64,000 nucleotides of DNA from Aplidium turbinatum (lineage: Eukaryota; Chordata; Ascidiacea; Aplousobranchia; Polyclinidae): the NCBI GenBank assembly GCA_918807975.1, contig OU964920.1, positions 45,413,979 to 45,477,978 on the forward strand, given 5' to 3'. Shown piece after piece: positions 23,210-34,647 of the stretch. The number at the start of each line of letters is the position of its first letter. The first letter of the stretch is position 1. The position numbers were made by a program, and so were the translations under genes. The notes under the pieces are model-generated. The model saw nothing but the letters and a program-made list of their open reading frames with translations, was not told the origin of the DNA and made no database searches.

Positions 23210-24440
23210 AATGAAGATCCCGACATCCAGAAACTATGAGAAGTTATTTAAAGCGGATGGCCAGATCACCAAAATGAACTCGAGGTATCTATACGACCAT
23301 ACTTTAAGTTGCGGCGATGGCATTGTCCTAAAAGGACAGAGACTTTTAATACCAAAAATTCTCAGACATGAAATGAAGCAGCGCCTTCATAAAGCACACT
23401 TAGGATGTGACAGTATGATGCGCCGTGCTCGAAACACCATTTTTTGGAAGCGCATGTGTAAAGAAATTTCTGAAATTGCTAATTCCTGTGATGTTTGTCA
23501 AGAATTTAAGCCAAAAAATCAAAAAGAAACTTTAATTCAACATGCCGGAGGTAAAACGTCGTTTGAAAAAGTTGGTGTAGACATTTGTCACTATCAAAAC
23601 AAAAACTACTTTATCACTGTTGATTATTTTAGTAATTTTTTTGAAGTTGATGTTTTACCAAACTTAACTAGTAGTCAAGTGATTGCATGTATGAAGAAAT
23701 CGTTTGCTCGTTATGGTATACCTAAATGTGTAATAAGCGACTCTGGTACTCAATTTACTTCCTATGAATTTCTTAAATTTACGAAAGAATGGGGTATCAC
23801 ACACAACACCTCATCTCCAGGACATCAACAAAGCAATGGGAAAGCTGAATCGTCTGTAAAAATTGTAAAAACCTTGATTAAAAAATGTATTCGTGACAAT
23901 TCAGACCTTTATTTGGCTTTTCTTGAATTTAGAAATACTCCACAACAAAGTACTAATTGTAGCCCCGCTGAACTTGTGTTTGGTCGAGCAACTCGCTCCA
24001 TCATTCCTTCTGTTAACTCTACCCAATGTACTTTTGATCCTTCGAAAAGGATGAACCGTCAAAAGCAGGTGAAACAATCCTACGACAAAAATGCAAAGGA
24101 TTTAAGTGTTCTTTATCCAAATCAATCTGTTTATTTCCAACATCCAGATAAGCCTGGCTGGTTTAAAGGAACTGTAATAAAACAATTATTTGATCGTACG
24201 TATTTGATTATCACGAGTGATGGTGCCACTTACAAGAGAAACAGAGTTCATGTGCGCTCTAATCATTGTAAAAAGACGTGTGATGAATCTTCGTATTATT
24301 ACTACCCACTACCAGAAGCCAGTCAACAAGGTGAGCCTTGCAAGCCGCAACAACATGAACAGCAGATGAAGTCTGTCCGAGAGCGTCCTCGGAGAAGTCG
24401 AAAACCTCCCGCAAGATTCGCTGATTATGTGTATTATTAA
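23210..24440 (+). pseudogene. Integrase region of LTR element 1 (fossil)
   Basis: The N-terminal zinc-binding HHCC block (AHLGCDSMMRRARNTIFW, CDVCQEFK) is followed by the DD35E core (VGVDICHYQ, CVISDSGTQFTS, HQQSNGKAESSVK) and a basic C-terminus. This is the best-preserved part of the element. Confidence 0.88.
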
Positions 24441-24521
24441 TGTTACTTTATATGTTTACTGCATTGCTTGTACTCCTCATAATTGTGGAAACGTAATTCT
24501 CTATTCTTAAAGAAAGAAGGA

Positions 24522-24675
24522 TGTTGATGGAACCTCAAGCACCAACGTAAATTGTGTGACGTCATAATTGGTAGGCGTCGTGTTCTTAGTTCTGCGTTCA
24601 GTGTATTCATTCTTTAGTTGCGCCTAGTACAGTTGACACGTAATATTTGTTCTCCCTCTCACTCTTTTGTTAACA
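24522..24675 (+). repeat. 3' LTR of element 1 (154 bp)
   Basis: It runs from TGTTGATGG to GTTAACA and is preceded by a polypurine tract. At 154 bp it is short for a Ty3/Gypsy LTR. Confidence 0.9.
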
Positions 24676-24976
24676 CACAACACTTTTCATTAGGCTGTCA
24701 CCTGTCATTCATTACTACATGTGTGCTTCTCTCTGTTTTTGTTTTATTTTTTGCTACTTGTTTTTTGGGTTTTGTGGCCGTGCTAACTAGGCTACTGATA
24801 TATAGCCTACTACATACTTTTTCATTCAGGCACGTTTTAAACCTTTCAAGGTTTTGCCACCTTTTCCCGTTCGTTAACGTGCTGGTAGGTCTATATCGAT
24901 TTTTGTAGTTAGTATCTTTTTCGTCTCGGACGCGTTAATGACGAAAAATAAAATGATTGATTGATTGATTGATTGA
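24676..24976 (+). repeat. 3'-end repeat with (TGAT)n tail, copy 2
   Basis: It starts with the 57-bp block shared with 19693-19749 and continues as the repeat at 18541-18811, ending AAAATAAAATGATTGATTG and more TTGA units. LTR element 1 inserted into or beside this repeat. Confidence 0.7.
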
Positions 24977-25259
24977 ATATGGGATAGGCATTGGCCTATT
25001 GTCACTGTCACTATTGTCGCACACGACTCGGCCGACATTTCTGAATTAGCCACCTCCTAATTATTTTTCTGGGTGCTCTACTGGTTTGATCTATTTATAA
25101 AATAGTTGTTGCTTGTTTGATATGTAAGTAGGCTGAAAAACTTATTATTTCATTGTTTCAAAAAATAGATCAAATAGGTTAATTTTACGAAGCTACAGTG
25201 CATCGTGAGTGATATGTTATGGAAACCAACTTGTCAGTTTCATAATTATGCAATATAGC

Positions 25260-26359
25260 CAGTGATGTACGCGCATACAAAAAATATTGACGCCATCAGC
25301 GTAAACGCAAACGTTCGAAAAACCATACGCCGTATGCGTCAACGTAACCTGTAAAAAAGTTGGCGGCGTCAGCATTAGCGCATACGCCAGCGCAGGGGTC
25401 ACCAAGCTACGGCCCGCGGGCCGGAACAGGCCCGCGAACTAATTTCATCCGGCCGCCACGTGCTGCGGAACTAACAGCTGCAATACAACTGCTAAGGAAA
25501 AACGTTCTTCTTTCATGTGCATCTCTTGGCATTAGCAACCGTCTTTGGCTTTGCTTTTTTGTGTAATAGAGATTTCTTTGATAAAATTGTTCGTTCTTAG
25601 GCTATAGTTCGTTGTTGTATGTTGAATTTGTACATTTTTCCACCAGGCAGCCTACATGTTTGTGTTCTGTTTTTATCATAAGGCCACCACAAATGGGGAC
25701 AGCCTAGGCCACATTTGGAAAAATGTATTGTTTTTTTCAAGACCACGATGCTCTGTAGTGTATCACAGCAGGGGATAACTTTTTCAGCAACCTTTCGATT
25801 TTCATCACAACTTTGCTATTCCACCGCTGACTTTGTTATTTATTGTGCTCAATTCAAGTCAATGGAGATTCTAAACAGTTGTATATCTTTTCGCAATTTG
25901 TATCCGGCCCGCAGCAGTTAATCTCGCAGCAATCCGGCCCTCAGAGAAAAACGTTTGGTGACCCCTGCACTAGCGTAAACTCATTTTGTTTGCTAGGTGC
26001 CAAACATTCACACGGTATAAACTACTTGAAACAAGCAAGTTTTATTTTGAATTTCCGCGAAGAAACACAAGCATCTGAAAGTGTTCATCTGACATTTTTC
26101 TGCGTTTTGGTTTCAATATGTCTTTGCCTATTGAAAACATTCTTTCAACTGCAGCACTGGGAGGTATTGGCGTGTTGTAGCGAAAAAAAGACATTAAAAA
26201 GTGTGCGTTGACGCCATGCGCTAAACAACCGCGAAAACTTTACGGCGTAGCCTCAAGCGACAACTATCTAAAAAAATATGGCCGTAAACGTGAGCGCAAA
26301 CAAAAAGTCTGCGCCGCAAATCTACGGCGTAGAATTTGCGGCGTATCCGTACATCTCTG
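25260..26359. mobile_element. hAT-type element, CAGTGATGTACGCGCATAC family, copy 2
   Basis: It has the same ends as 12961-14325 and high similarity outside the inserts. The TSD is AATATAGC (25252-25259) against AATATATC (26360-26367). It is split by the element at 25393-25967. Confidence 0.88.
25393..25967 (+). mobile_element. Nested hAT MITE, CAGGGGTCACCAAGC family, copy 1
   Basis: The ends are CAGGGGTCACCAAGCTACGG and GTTTGGTGACCCCTG. The flanks CGCCAGCG and CACTAGCG agree at 6 of 8, and the two differences look like CpG decay. The sister element at about 13087 gives the unoccupied site. The same family in reverse orientation is at 35042-35559. Confidence 0.88.
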
Positions 26360-26459
26360 AATATATCCTAACATGTTCAGTCGGAAAATTGAGTAATCTA
26401 TGCTTACTTTATGGACTTTTTTGTTTACGTTATCTAAAATATGCTTTTTTTGGTGCGTA

Positions 26460-27451
26460 GGGGAAGGGAAGGTAATTTGATACACTTTTAACATTTTTGT
26501 CTGTTAACTGAAAATTATCTGACACAAACTATTGATTTTAAGCTGAAATGAAAGTCTGATCCCTTACACACTTTTTAAAAACATTTTCACTTTTTTATTT
26601 TTGTTACTTTTTTTTTAATTAAAATTTTAAAAACGTCACTCAAATGTATCAATTTACCTTCCACGGAAGGTAAATTGATACACCCGAAAGGTAATTTGAT
26701 ACAGTAAAACTAATACAGAAATCCCCTTTGACAGCAAAGCAATAAATGAAAATTTAATATGTGGTTGGCGTGCTTGGGTGCAAAGATGACTGTTGAGGCC
26801 CATGTGTGCGGCGAAGCTTCTGCAGCGGGATGGTCATGGGAAGAATCATTGGCTGAAGTTCTTATTCAAGGGGGGTGCTTTGCACTTTTCTCATTTTTTG
26901 ACAGCAGATAGCGTGTAGGCCTACGAAAGCTTATATAATAGTTGTTTCCCAAAGTAGCAGGTCTTGTTAATAAAGAATAACTTATTTAAATCAAGTAGAT
27001 CAATGTCAACATTTATTACAGTCACAAAAAAGAATTTAATATACTGTATCAATTTACCTTCTCCACATGTATCAATTTACCTTTTTCAAAAAAAGTTATA
27101 AAATACTGATTTTTGTATGCTTGGATGCACATTGCAGAAAAAACGTGACATGCCCTTGAAGCCTTATTAATGAACTGTCAAATGAGTTTGGTTTCATCTT
27201 TCAGAAACTTTTCTTTAATTTTCCAGACGAAGATAATCATGAGTTAAAATTTTTACGAAAATACTCAAAAAACACACTTTCACAATTTTATGCCATAAAA
27301 GCACGAGTTAGCTGCATGGTGCAATTTTTGTAGGCATTATTTTCACAGATCTTCCACCTAATGACAATATTTTTGACCAATATTTTTTGTACATTTCTGT
27401 AGGGGGGGGTGTATCAAATTACCTTCCGTATCAAATTACCTTCCCTTCCCC
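26460..27451. mobile_element. 992-bp MITE with TA duplication and iterated internal motif
   Basis: The inverted ends GGGGAAGGGAAGGTAATTTG + ATAC are perfect for about 26 bp and flanked by TA (26458-26459, 27452-27453), as in Tc1/mariner-type elements. The motif GTATCAAWTTACCTT occurs eight times in either orientation (near 26475, 26648, 26668, 26688, 27047, 27069, 27411, 27430). No transposase was seen. Confidence 0.75.
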
Positions 27452-27892
27452 TACGTTGAAGCGCGGGAACGTTATAACGTTTTATTTTTTTCTCTTGTAT
27501 TTTAAATGGCAAAATCGTCATTTCCGTAGGGCGGCAATTGATTAGCAGACCGTATGGTCGTTTCGTTGTCTCCCTGTCGGTATGGGAACTTGTGTAAATT
27601 TTGCATTGTGTATATTACTGTACTTGCATTTTTCAAACATGTACTCTGTTCCTGTTACTGACAAATAAGCCATTGATTGATATAATATAATATTTATTTG
27701 CATCAGACAAAGCTGACCATATCCAAAACAAAGCAACGAAGTAATACACAAACAAACAACAAACAACAACAACAAAATAACAACGAAAATCAACGAAATA
27801 ATACACAAACTACAAATGCACAAAATCTCACTAAATAGGCTATCTACAGTCAGTGGCGTACGCAGGATTTTCTCAAGGGGGGGGCCCATTGA

Positions 27893-28393
27893 GAGTAGCG
27901 TAGCCAAGAATTTTGAAAGGGGGGGTTTCGACGACCGGCGGGCGAAGACCGACGGCATTTTCGCTTAAGACGACACCCAGCGGCGGGAGGTCTGGGGAGC
28001 CTCCCCCAGAAAATTTTGAAAAATTACTTTGAATTTGGTGCATTCTGAGAGCATTTTCAACAAAAATGTGGGTATGAATATTCCTGTAAAATGGTGCTGT
28101 CCGGTGGCATAGCAAATGGATAAGGTCATGTTTTCTTGGGCATTTTTCGGAAATAAAGCTAAGTCTCTATGTTTTCTTGTTGTTAATTCCTGGCTGAGAT
28201 GTTTGGTGTTGGCAAAACTCGCTCTTTTAATGCAGTTTTGTTTAAAATTAGGCAAGTTTTTTTTAGACTGAAACCATCATTCCCAAGCATAAAGAGACTG
28301 AAAGCATCATTCTCAATATCGTGACGTCACACGCGTGCCAAAGTGGGTTGTAACCCCCAAGGCCCACCCCCCCCCTCCTTGGCTATGCCACTG
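27893..28393. mobile_element. hAT MITE, GTGGCGTAGCCA family, copy 1
   Basis: It is closely similar to 40302-40784 (shared CAGAAAATTTTGAAAAATTA and CGTGACGTCACACGCGTGC). The flanks CCCATTGA and GCCATTGA agree at 7 of 8. Confidence 0.85.
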
Positions 28394-28491
28394 GCCATTG
28401 ATATCCCTAGTTTAGACTTTATCCATTTCTCTCTCACTAATCACTATAATAGGCTTACAGAACACTATGCTACATTGGCATACCTGGGGTG

Positions 28492-28741
28492 TGAACAAAG
28501 ACGGTTATTTTTCTTAAATGTATTAACAAAAGAAAAATGATCGAATCGCAATTTCTGCAACAAAATACACAACGTAAGATTGTTAAACTCAACACTAGAA
28601 CTAGAACAAAAGAAGCTGTTGTTCGCTAGCCTGCCAGAATGAAATGATACAAATAGAACGGAGTACTGCCTCGCGGAGTACACGTGACAAGAGGAGTGCA
28701 AAAGTAATCAAGGAAGCATGCTAACTGCAGGCATTTGTGCA
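28492..28741 (-). repeat. 3' LTR of element 2
   Basis: In sense orientation it runs from TGCACAAATGCC to TTTGTTCA. It is preceded by the polypurine tract. Confidence 0.93.
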
Positions 28742-28773
28742 TCCCCCCCAGCTCGTAAGGCGAAACTGTAGAC

Positions 28774-30210
28774 TTACGAGCTCGAACCCTTGATTACCCA
28801 TTGACCAGAGGATGCGTCCAAATCCAATGCCGGCCGTCGGGACCGCGTAGAACGGCGCAGAACAGGCGATTTTTCAATATGAGGGACTCCACTTGTGGGT
28901 TCGGTTGGTTCCACTGAATCGAAAGGTAGCGGCTGCTTTGGATGTTCAGGTGAGTGCTGTGGCTCACAAAGCTTCGGGCTTAAGGCTGGTGTGGGGCAGG
29001 AGAGTGCAGGCGGACTGTGATCTGCATCGAGAGGCAACATCGGTGATTCTCCAATTTCTGGGCTAGGGCCTATCTCGAGATGCGGAGGGTGGGGAGGGCA
29101 GTAGTCCGTTTCAGGAGGCTGAGCAAAAGAAGATGATGGGAGGCTCTGTGGGTGAGCATTGATGTTTGGTTGAGGAGGGATGGGATCGGCACATGCTTTA
29201 GTATATGGAATTACTCGCAAGAAACGTCGATTCCGTTTTGTGATTCTGCCCGACCCGTCAACTTTCACTACATATTTGTCATGCGGCAACGTTTCGACAA
29301 CCATTCCCACTTTGTCCCATTTTCGAGGATAGTTACCGTTTTGGTTTTGGATAAATACGCGGTTTCCACATTGTAAAGTACGTAAAGGACGAGTATGCTG
29401 AGACAGCGCCTTATCGGTTCGACCAGCTCGCAGGCGAAGGGCGTCTTCCTTTGCCTTCCATGTATCCCGCCATGTACGACGAATGTGACGATTGGAGAAC
29501 TTGACTAGGCGGTTTACAAAACCGAATGCGTCGCGCAGAGGGTGACCGAACACGATCTCTGCTGGAGAGATATCACAGTCAGGATCAGGTGTGTTACGCA
29601 ACTGTAACAATGCACGTAAGAAGGAATCGTTGTTCAGGTCTCCGTTTGGGCTCACATTAGTCATGACAGTTTTGACAGCCACCTCAGCTTGACCATTAGA
29701 TTGAGGGAAGTAAGATGACGATATGCGGTGCTGCACCCCCCAATTTTTAAGAAAGAGTTCAGTAACGGCAGCAGTAAATTCGGGACCCCCATCTGTAGAT
29801 ATTTCCTCAGGAACACCAAACGTGGCAAAGTACGAGCGCAAGAGTTGAGTCAAAGCAGCTGCTCCTGCGGCACTCGATCCTGATGGCGTGGCAAATACAT
29901 CCGACCACCCCGAGAATCTGTCCCCAATGACCAAAAAGTGACGGCCCCCATAGTCAAAATAATCTGCAAAAATTTTCTCAAATGGTGTAGCTGGGGGATC
30001 ACATGGCGTCGGGGGAGGAGCTGCTTGAGATGGAGCATTACGATTACATGATGTACACGAATCACGAATAGCATGGATATCATTAGTCATACCGGGCCAA
30101 AATACTATAGCACGTGCCCGGCGTTCCATGGCAGACACACCTTGATGACCAGCATGCAACGTTGAGAGTACTCTAGGCCTAAGCGATGGTGGTACAACAA
30201 TACGATCATG
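28774..30210 (-). pseudogene. Integrase region of LTR element 2
   Basis: HAGHQGVSAMERRARAIVFW and CTSCNRNAP form the HHCC zinc domain. The DD35E core follows (DYFDYGGRHFLVIGDRFSGW, ISTDGGPEF, YFPQSNGQAEVAVK), then a C-terminal tail rich in Pro and Ser ending in RRSTRSRRP. The upstream edge is the hAT insertion. Confidence 0.9.
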
Positions 30211-30218
30211 ATATAGAA

Positions 30219-31003
30219 CAGGGGTGGGGAACCTTTTTAGTATTGCGGGCCACATAAAATGAGAAATAACAAAGGCGGGCCACTAAAAATTTCGAAATTT
30301 TAGCTAGTAGCTTGACAACGGTGACAATGCATTCTTTCACGAATTCTCCATCTGCATGTGGTTTCAGCTTCTTTGTTATCAGTTCAGTATGGTAACTTCA
30401 TAACTCGTTCTGACAATATCTTCACCCTGTTTGCAGTAGCCTACCTTGACAAAGTGCTTTGCTGCGCTTGTAACTCTCTTCTAAGGACACTAATCTTATC
30501 CTGCCTCGCCTGCCCTGTTAGCTGTTTCAAATAGCAGGAGTCATAATGACGCTCTAAATGTGATTTTTTCTTTGCTGCTACAGATTTACCACAAACAATG
30601 CACACAGGTTTGCCACTTAGGCTACTTCAACAAAGTACAAGTTTGTCCAATCTTTCTGGAACATTCTGCCTTCATCACTAATCTTTCTTTTCTTTGCAGA
30701 AGCCATTATACAACGTAAAATTTTGCTAATTTGAGAAGTAGGCTACTCTGCAAAACACTTTTCACGAATGGCATAACTGACCGATTAACAATAACTGGTC
30801 ACATTGTTGTTACAAATTGCCTTCTATGATGGATTAACTAGTCATAGAAAGCCATTCGCAATATACCGAGAATGCAGAGCCTAGCCTACTCTTTTTTGAG
30901 CTGTTGTTTCAATATATTTTGGGTAAAGAAATATTGACGCGGGCCACATGGAACAGTCACGCGGGCCGCATTTGGCCCGCGGGCCGCAGGTTCCCCACCC
31001 CTG
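30219..31003 (-). mobile_element. hAT element inside LTR element 2, with BED-finger remnant
   Basis: The ends are CAGGGGTGGGGAACCTTTTT and AGGTTCCCCACCCCTG. The TSD ATATAGAA is exact at 30211-30218 and 31004-31011. On the minus strand (about 30625-30475) KPVCIVCGKSVAAKKKSHLE then RHYDSC is a BED-type zinc finger followed by the TGQARQDKI block of GTF2IRD2-like hAT transposases. The rest of the transposase is missing. Confidence 0.93.
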
Positions 31004-31009
31004 ATATAG

Positions 31010-32926
31010 AATAACGTCGTCTTCAACAAAGAACCCGTCACGATAGGGGAGATATGGGCGAATGTCGCCGGTGTTGGGAAAGGTGAATCCCGTTTCAATA
31101 GCTACCATTAACTTGCTAAGGTTTGGATCGGCGGCTGTTTCCCGAACGATTTCAGACCATTGCAAGCAAAAGGTATGGGCGGCATCTGCCTGTATGGTAG
31201 TAACCAGCGCCATTTCTGCTACATTATTTTCTGCACACGACGCTACAGCAATGAGATCGCATGATACTGGATGACGTGAGGCAACATCGGCTGCGCAGTT
31301 GGTTGTGCCGGGTAAGTGTGCGATATCAAAGCGCCACATTAGTGTACGCTGCTTTAAACGAAACAGGCGAGTGTTAGTGATTTCGTCTAACGTACGGTCT
31401 CCGAATATTTTTACCAATGGCTTATGATCCGTTGCAATAACCAAATTATCACAGCCTTGCGTAAAATACTTTGTCTGTTCTAGGCCCCACGCAACTGCTA
31501 GGGCTTCGCCTTCTATGGGGGCATAACGTCGTTCGGCCGATGAGAGGAATCGGGATCCTGCAAGAGTCACTTTCCAACCTGATGAGCAGCAGTCCGGTAT
31601 AGTGGAAGCACATACGCAATGTTTTTGGAGAAGGAAATATCCGATGCCTTTATTAGACCAGTCAGGGCGCAAACATGTTCGACGGCAGGGGTCAAAGATT
31701 TCTACTCCATGGCGAATAGCGTCAACAATTGCCGATTTGGAGGCGGCAAATGCGGAATCCAGCTCCTGTGACCATTCGAACTTATGCTTTGGGCTAAGGA
31801 ACGGCTTGAACGGTGCCATTAGGTCACGCAGTTGAGCATAGTTTCCTACTTGGTTGATTAATCCGAACCAGCTGCGTATGTCTGTGATATTATTCGGGAC
31901 TGGAAATTCTTGGATGGCGAGCAAGTATTTAGGGAGGGGCTCGACCATTGCTTCTGAGATACGGAATCCAGCAAAATCTACGGTGCGTTGGGCAAATTGA
32001 AACTTGTCAGGGTTAAGGACAATGCCCGCCCGTCCCACTAAAGTGAGGAATTTTATGGTTCGCCACCAATGTTCTTCCAGTTCGCTATCATAGAACACTG
32101 TGTCGTCGACACAGCGTTCTTTTCGCACAAAATCAGTTAATATGGTATTGAAACGGCGATTGTAGCCATCCCCAGAGGATAGGAATCCTTGCGGTGCCCT
32201 AGTGTAGCGCCATCTTCCAAAGGGAGTGATGAAAGTTGTGAGGTGCCGATCAGAAGGACGCAGTGGAACACTGTGATAGCCGTTCCATGCGTCAGTCACC
32301 GATTTCCAAGTGTTTCTGGGGACACGACGAGATAGCTGGAATGGAGCTTCAGAGGCGAAGGTTTCTCTCTGGCAGAATTTGTTTAAGGGGGAAAGGTCGA
32401 CAGTACGGCGTGGTGAGCCATCATTTTTGCGTGTGATAACCATACGATGACACCATGTGGTGGGTTCGCCGTGGGGGACTTTTTCAAGGATTCCCAGAGC
32501 CTCGTCGCGGAGGAGATCAGCGTGTACTTTTTCTTGCCAATGCAAGGGGATAGACGCTGGTGTATGAACGGCCACTGGTTTCGCGTTTGGGTCAACATGT
32601 ATTTCTATGGAAGGACCAGCCATACAATGTAGCGCGCGGTGCGGGCAAGTGTTGAAAGTGGATGCGGCGTACCTCTGGAGTAGCCAGTTTGCCATCTTGT
32701 CATTGTTTTCAGGTGTGCACGGGAACGGAAGCTTGGTTGGGGGAGCTGGAACTGCACCACGTTGAGGGCAAGTGCACGACTCCAGTTGCTTGCTGGGTAA
32801 TGTGCAGCCACCGTTAACAAGTCTGACGACGTTGATTTCTGGTTCGATAAGATTGTGCGCCATTTCTTGCTTGATCTGATGTTCCCCTAGAGTTGGGAAC
32901 TTCGGGGATAGGGCATCTAAATGCAA
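31010..32926 (-). pseudogene. Reverse transcriptase and RNase H region of LTR element 2
   Basis: Visible blocks are SPRRTVDLSPLNKFCQRE, FITPFGRWRYTRAPQGFLSS, RCVDDTVFYD (the catalytic VDDT form), FAGFRISEAMVEPLPK, and in RNase H RRYAPIEGEALAVAWGLEQ with ATDHKPLVKIFG. It is one long open frame up to the hAT. Confidence 0.92.
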
Positions 32927-32944
32927 TAGTGTGTCATGAGATAA

Positions 32945-33262
32945 TTATAACTTGTCAACGTCTTGACTGATGTAAATCATGCTCCGACATTCAACATTGC
33001 AGCCGTGCGCTGTACCCCGAATGATGGCACGAAATGCTCCTGTAATGGAAATAGTAGAGCGATTTGCAGCTATTAGGTTTGGTGCGGGTACAAGGGTCTC
33101 TTGTCCAAAGCCGGATCGCACAAAGTTCTTCAATGACCATACATTTATTTGGGCACCAGTATCTGCGATTGCTGTTACTTGTGCTATCACGCTAGTGTAA
33201 CTGCCATGATGACATGAGTCATCCATAGATATGTCTACCCAAACTGTGGGATGTTCTCGCAT
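32945..33262 (-). pseudogene. Protease region of LTR element 2
   Basis: TAIADTGAQINVWSL is the aspartic protease active-site block (DTGA) of retroelements. The length of 105 residues fits a retroelement protease. Confidence 0.8.
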
Positions 33263-33316
33263 GCGGGATGGTGTCCAATGCCCTTTTTGGAATGTGTGGT
33301 GAGGACCACGAATTGT

Positions 33317-34351
33317 TCACATTGGGTCTCGGGCTACGATGTCAGTTTGTGTTGAGGCAAATGTGCCTATTTGAGGTACAGTAGGTGCTGCACAGAGTGC
33401 TCCGACTGATGCATCTTTAGGAGGAGCGCCCCATTTGTTTTTATGACGAGATGACCGAAAGCATTCGAGACAAAGGGAGTAAGGCGTAGTGTTCCAACCT
33501 CTGGGGCCTTCTCTGTAACGATTGAATAATCTATTGCATTTAGGGCAGTGAGTTTGTTTAGACCAATTGGGAGAGGAGGGTGCTGCCTGGATGTGTCCAC
33601 GGTCTCTTGGAATAGGGCTTTGGCTTTTCTTGCGCTTGAAAGTCGACACTACCGAAACGTCATGAGATGGTACCGCATTGCGAGCCATTTCTTTATTCTC
33701 GACAAGGGCGATGATGTCGTTAATGGGAATCGACAATACTTTGTCCATTCCCATCATGTCGCGACGAATCTCATTGTCGGAAATTCCACTGAGTAGTGTG
33801 TCTCGGATCATGTGATCTGTATAACTGACTTTCAGGCCGCAAGAACATTTAGTAGTGAATGCACATATATCCGCTTTTCCTCGAGCACGAGCTGCAAAAG
33901 CGCGAAATTTTTCATCGCGCATTTGGTGCATAGCCATAAACTCTGTCCGTAACACCCCTGTGGCGACAGGTATAACGGCCAGTTGTCGCATTGCAAGCAA
34001 AATGTCATCTACAGGTTTACTCACTGTTTCAGCGTCAGCTTGGAGAAGGCTGTCCCCTAGGGCTTGGCCGGTACATTGGAATAACTGGGCTGAAGCTGCT
34101 TCATCAAAAATTCTGCACCCTTCTTTGAAAGCCTTCCATCTTCTGGTGAACACGTTCCATTCTTCCGGGGAAACTCCAATGTCTACAGTAGGTCGAATAA
34201 GCTTCGGACCAAGGTTTACGGGCGCTGGAACGTTGCGCGTCGTATCAGCATGACTGTACATGTGACTTTGCAGCACCACACAAGCAACAGCTTCGGGCAC
34301 GTCGGCTGTTTCAAAATTACAGTTGGGAAAGGCGCATGTTATCACCACCAT
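33317..34351 (-). pseudogene. Gag region of LTR element 2
   Basis: A 344-residue frame. The helical capsid-like middle (WNVFTRRWKAFKEGCRIFD, YTDHMIRDTLLSGISDNEIR, INDIIALVENKEMARNA) resembles gag of marine invertebrate Gypsy elements. The C-terminal cysteines CPKCNRLF and CLECF differ from ordinary CCHC knuckles. The N-terminus has an extra Cys/His group, ITCAFPNCNFETADV with HMYSH, resembling a C2H2 finger. Confidence 0.82.
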
Positions 34352-34397
34352 TCCACAAATTTCTTTAGATTAACCTTATCCTATTGCGATTCGATCA

Positions 34398-34647
34398 TGA
34401 ACAAAGACGATTATTTTTCTTAAATGTATTAACAAAAGAAAAATGATCGAATCGCAATTTCTGCAACAAAATACACAACGTAAGATTGTTAAACTCAACA
34501 CTAGAACTAGAACAAAAGAAGCTGTTGTTCGCTAGCCTGCCAGAATGAAATGATACGAATAGAACGGAGTACTGCCTCGCGGAGTACACGTGACAAGAGG
34601 AGTGCAAAAGTAATCAAGGAAGCATGCTAACTGCAGGCATTTGTGCA
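34398..34647 (-). repeat. 5' LTR of element 2
   Basis: It differs from the other LTR at 2 of 250 positions. Next to it in sense orientation is TGATCGAATCGCAAT (34397-34383), exactly complementary to a segment inside the LTR (34458-34444). Confidence 0.93.

Larger units (their letters stand above)
19819..24675 (+). mobile_element. Ty3/Gypsy LTR retrotransposon 1, broken
   Basis: A fossil Ty3/Gypsy element of the K02A2.6/mag-like kind. Parts in order: 5' LTR (19819-20233), primer-binding region starting TGGTGGCAGCG, gag with two zinc knuckles (about 20.3-21.5 kb), protease with DTGA (about 21.5 kb), reverse transcriptase (about 21.9-22.6 kb), RNase H (22.7-23.1 kb), integrase with HHCC and catalytic core (23.2-24.4 kb), polypurine tract AAAGAAAGAAGGA, and 3' LTR (24522-24675). 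A SINE lies in the 5' LTR and another in gag. The reading frame is broken in roughly half a dozen places. The LTRs differ at only a few positions, so the insertion is fairly recent. Confidence 0.93.
28492..34647 (-). mobile_element. Ty3/Gypsy LTR retrotransposon 2, young, split by a hAT
   Basis: Minus-strand Ty3/Gypsy element with 250-bp LTRs (28492-28741 and 34398-34647) differing at 2 positions, and an exact 5-bp TSD GGGTG (28487-28491, 34648-34652). Order on the minus strand: LTR, gag (34351-33317), protease (33262-32945), reverse transcriptase/RNase H (32926-about 31010), integrase (to 28774), polypurine tract CTGGGGGGGA, LTR. A hAT element (30219-31003) sits between RNase H and integrase; otherwise it looks nearly whole. 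The 99% LTR identity implies a recent insertion. Confidence 0.95.
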
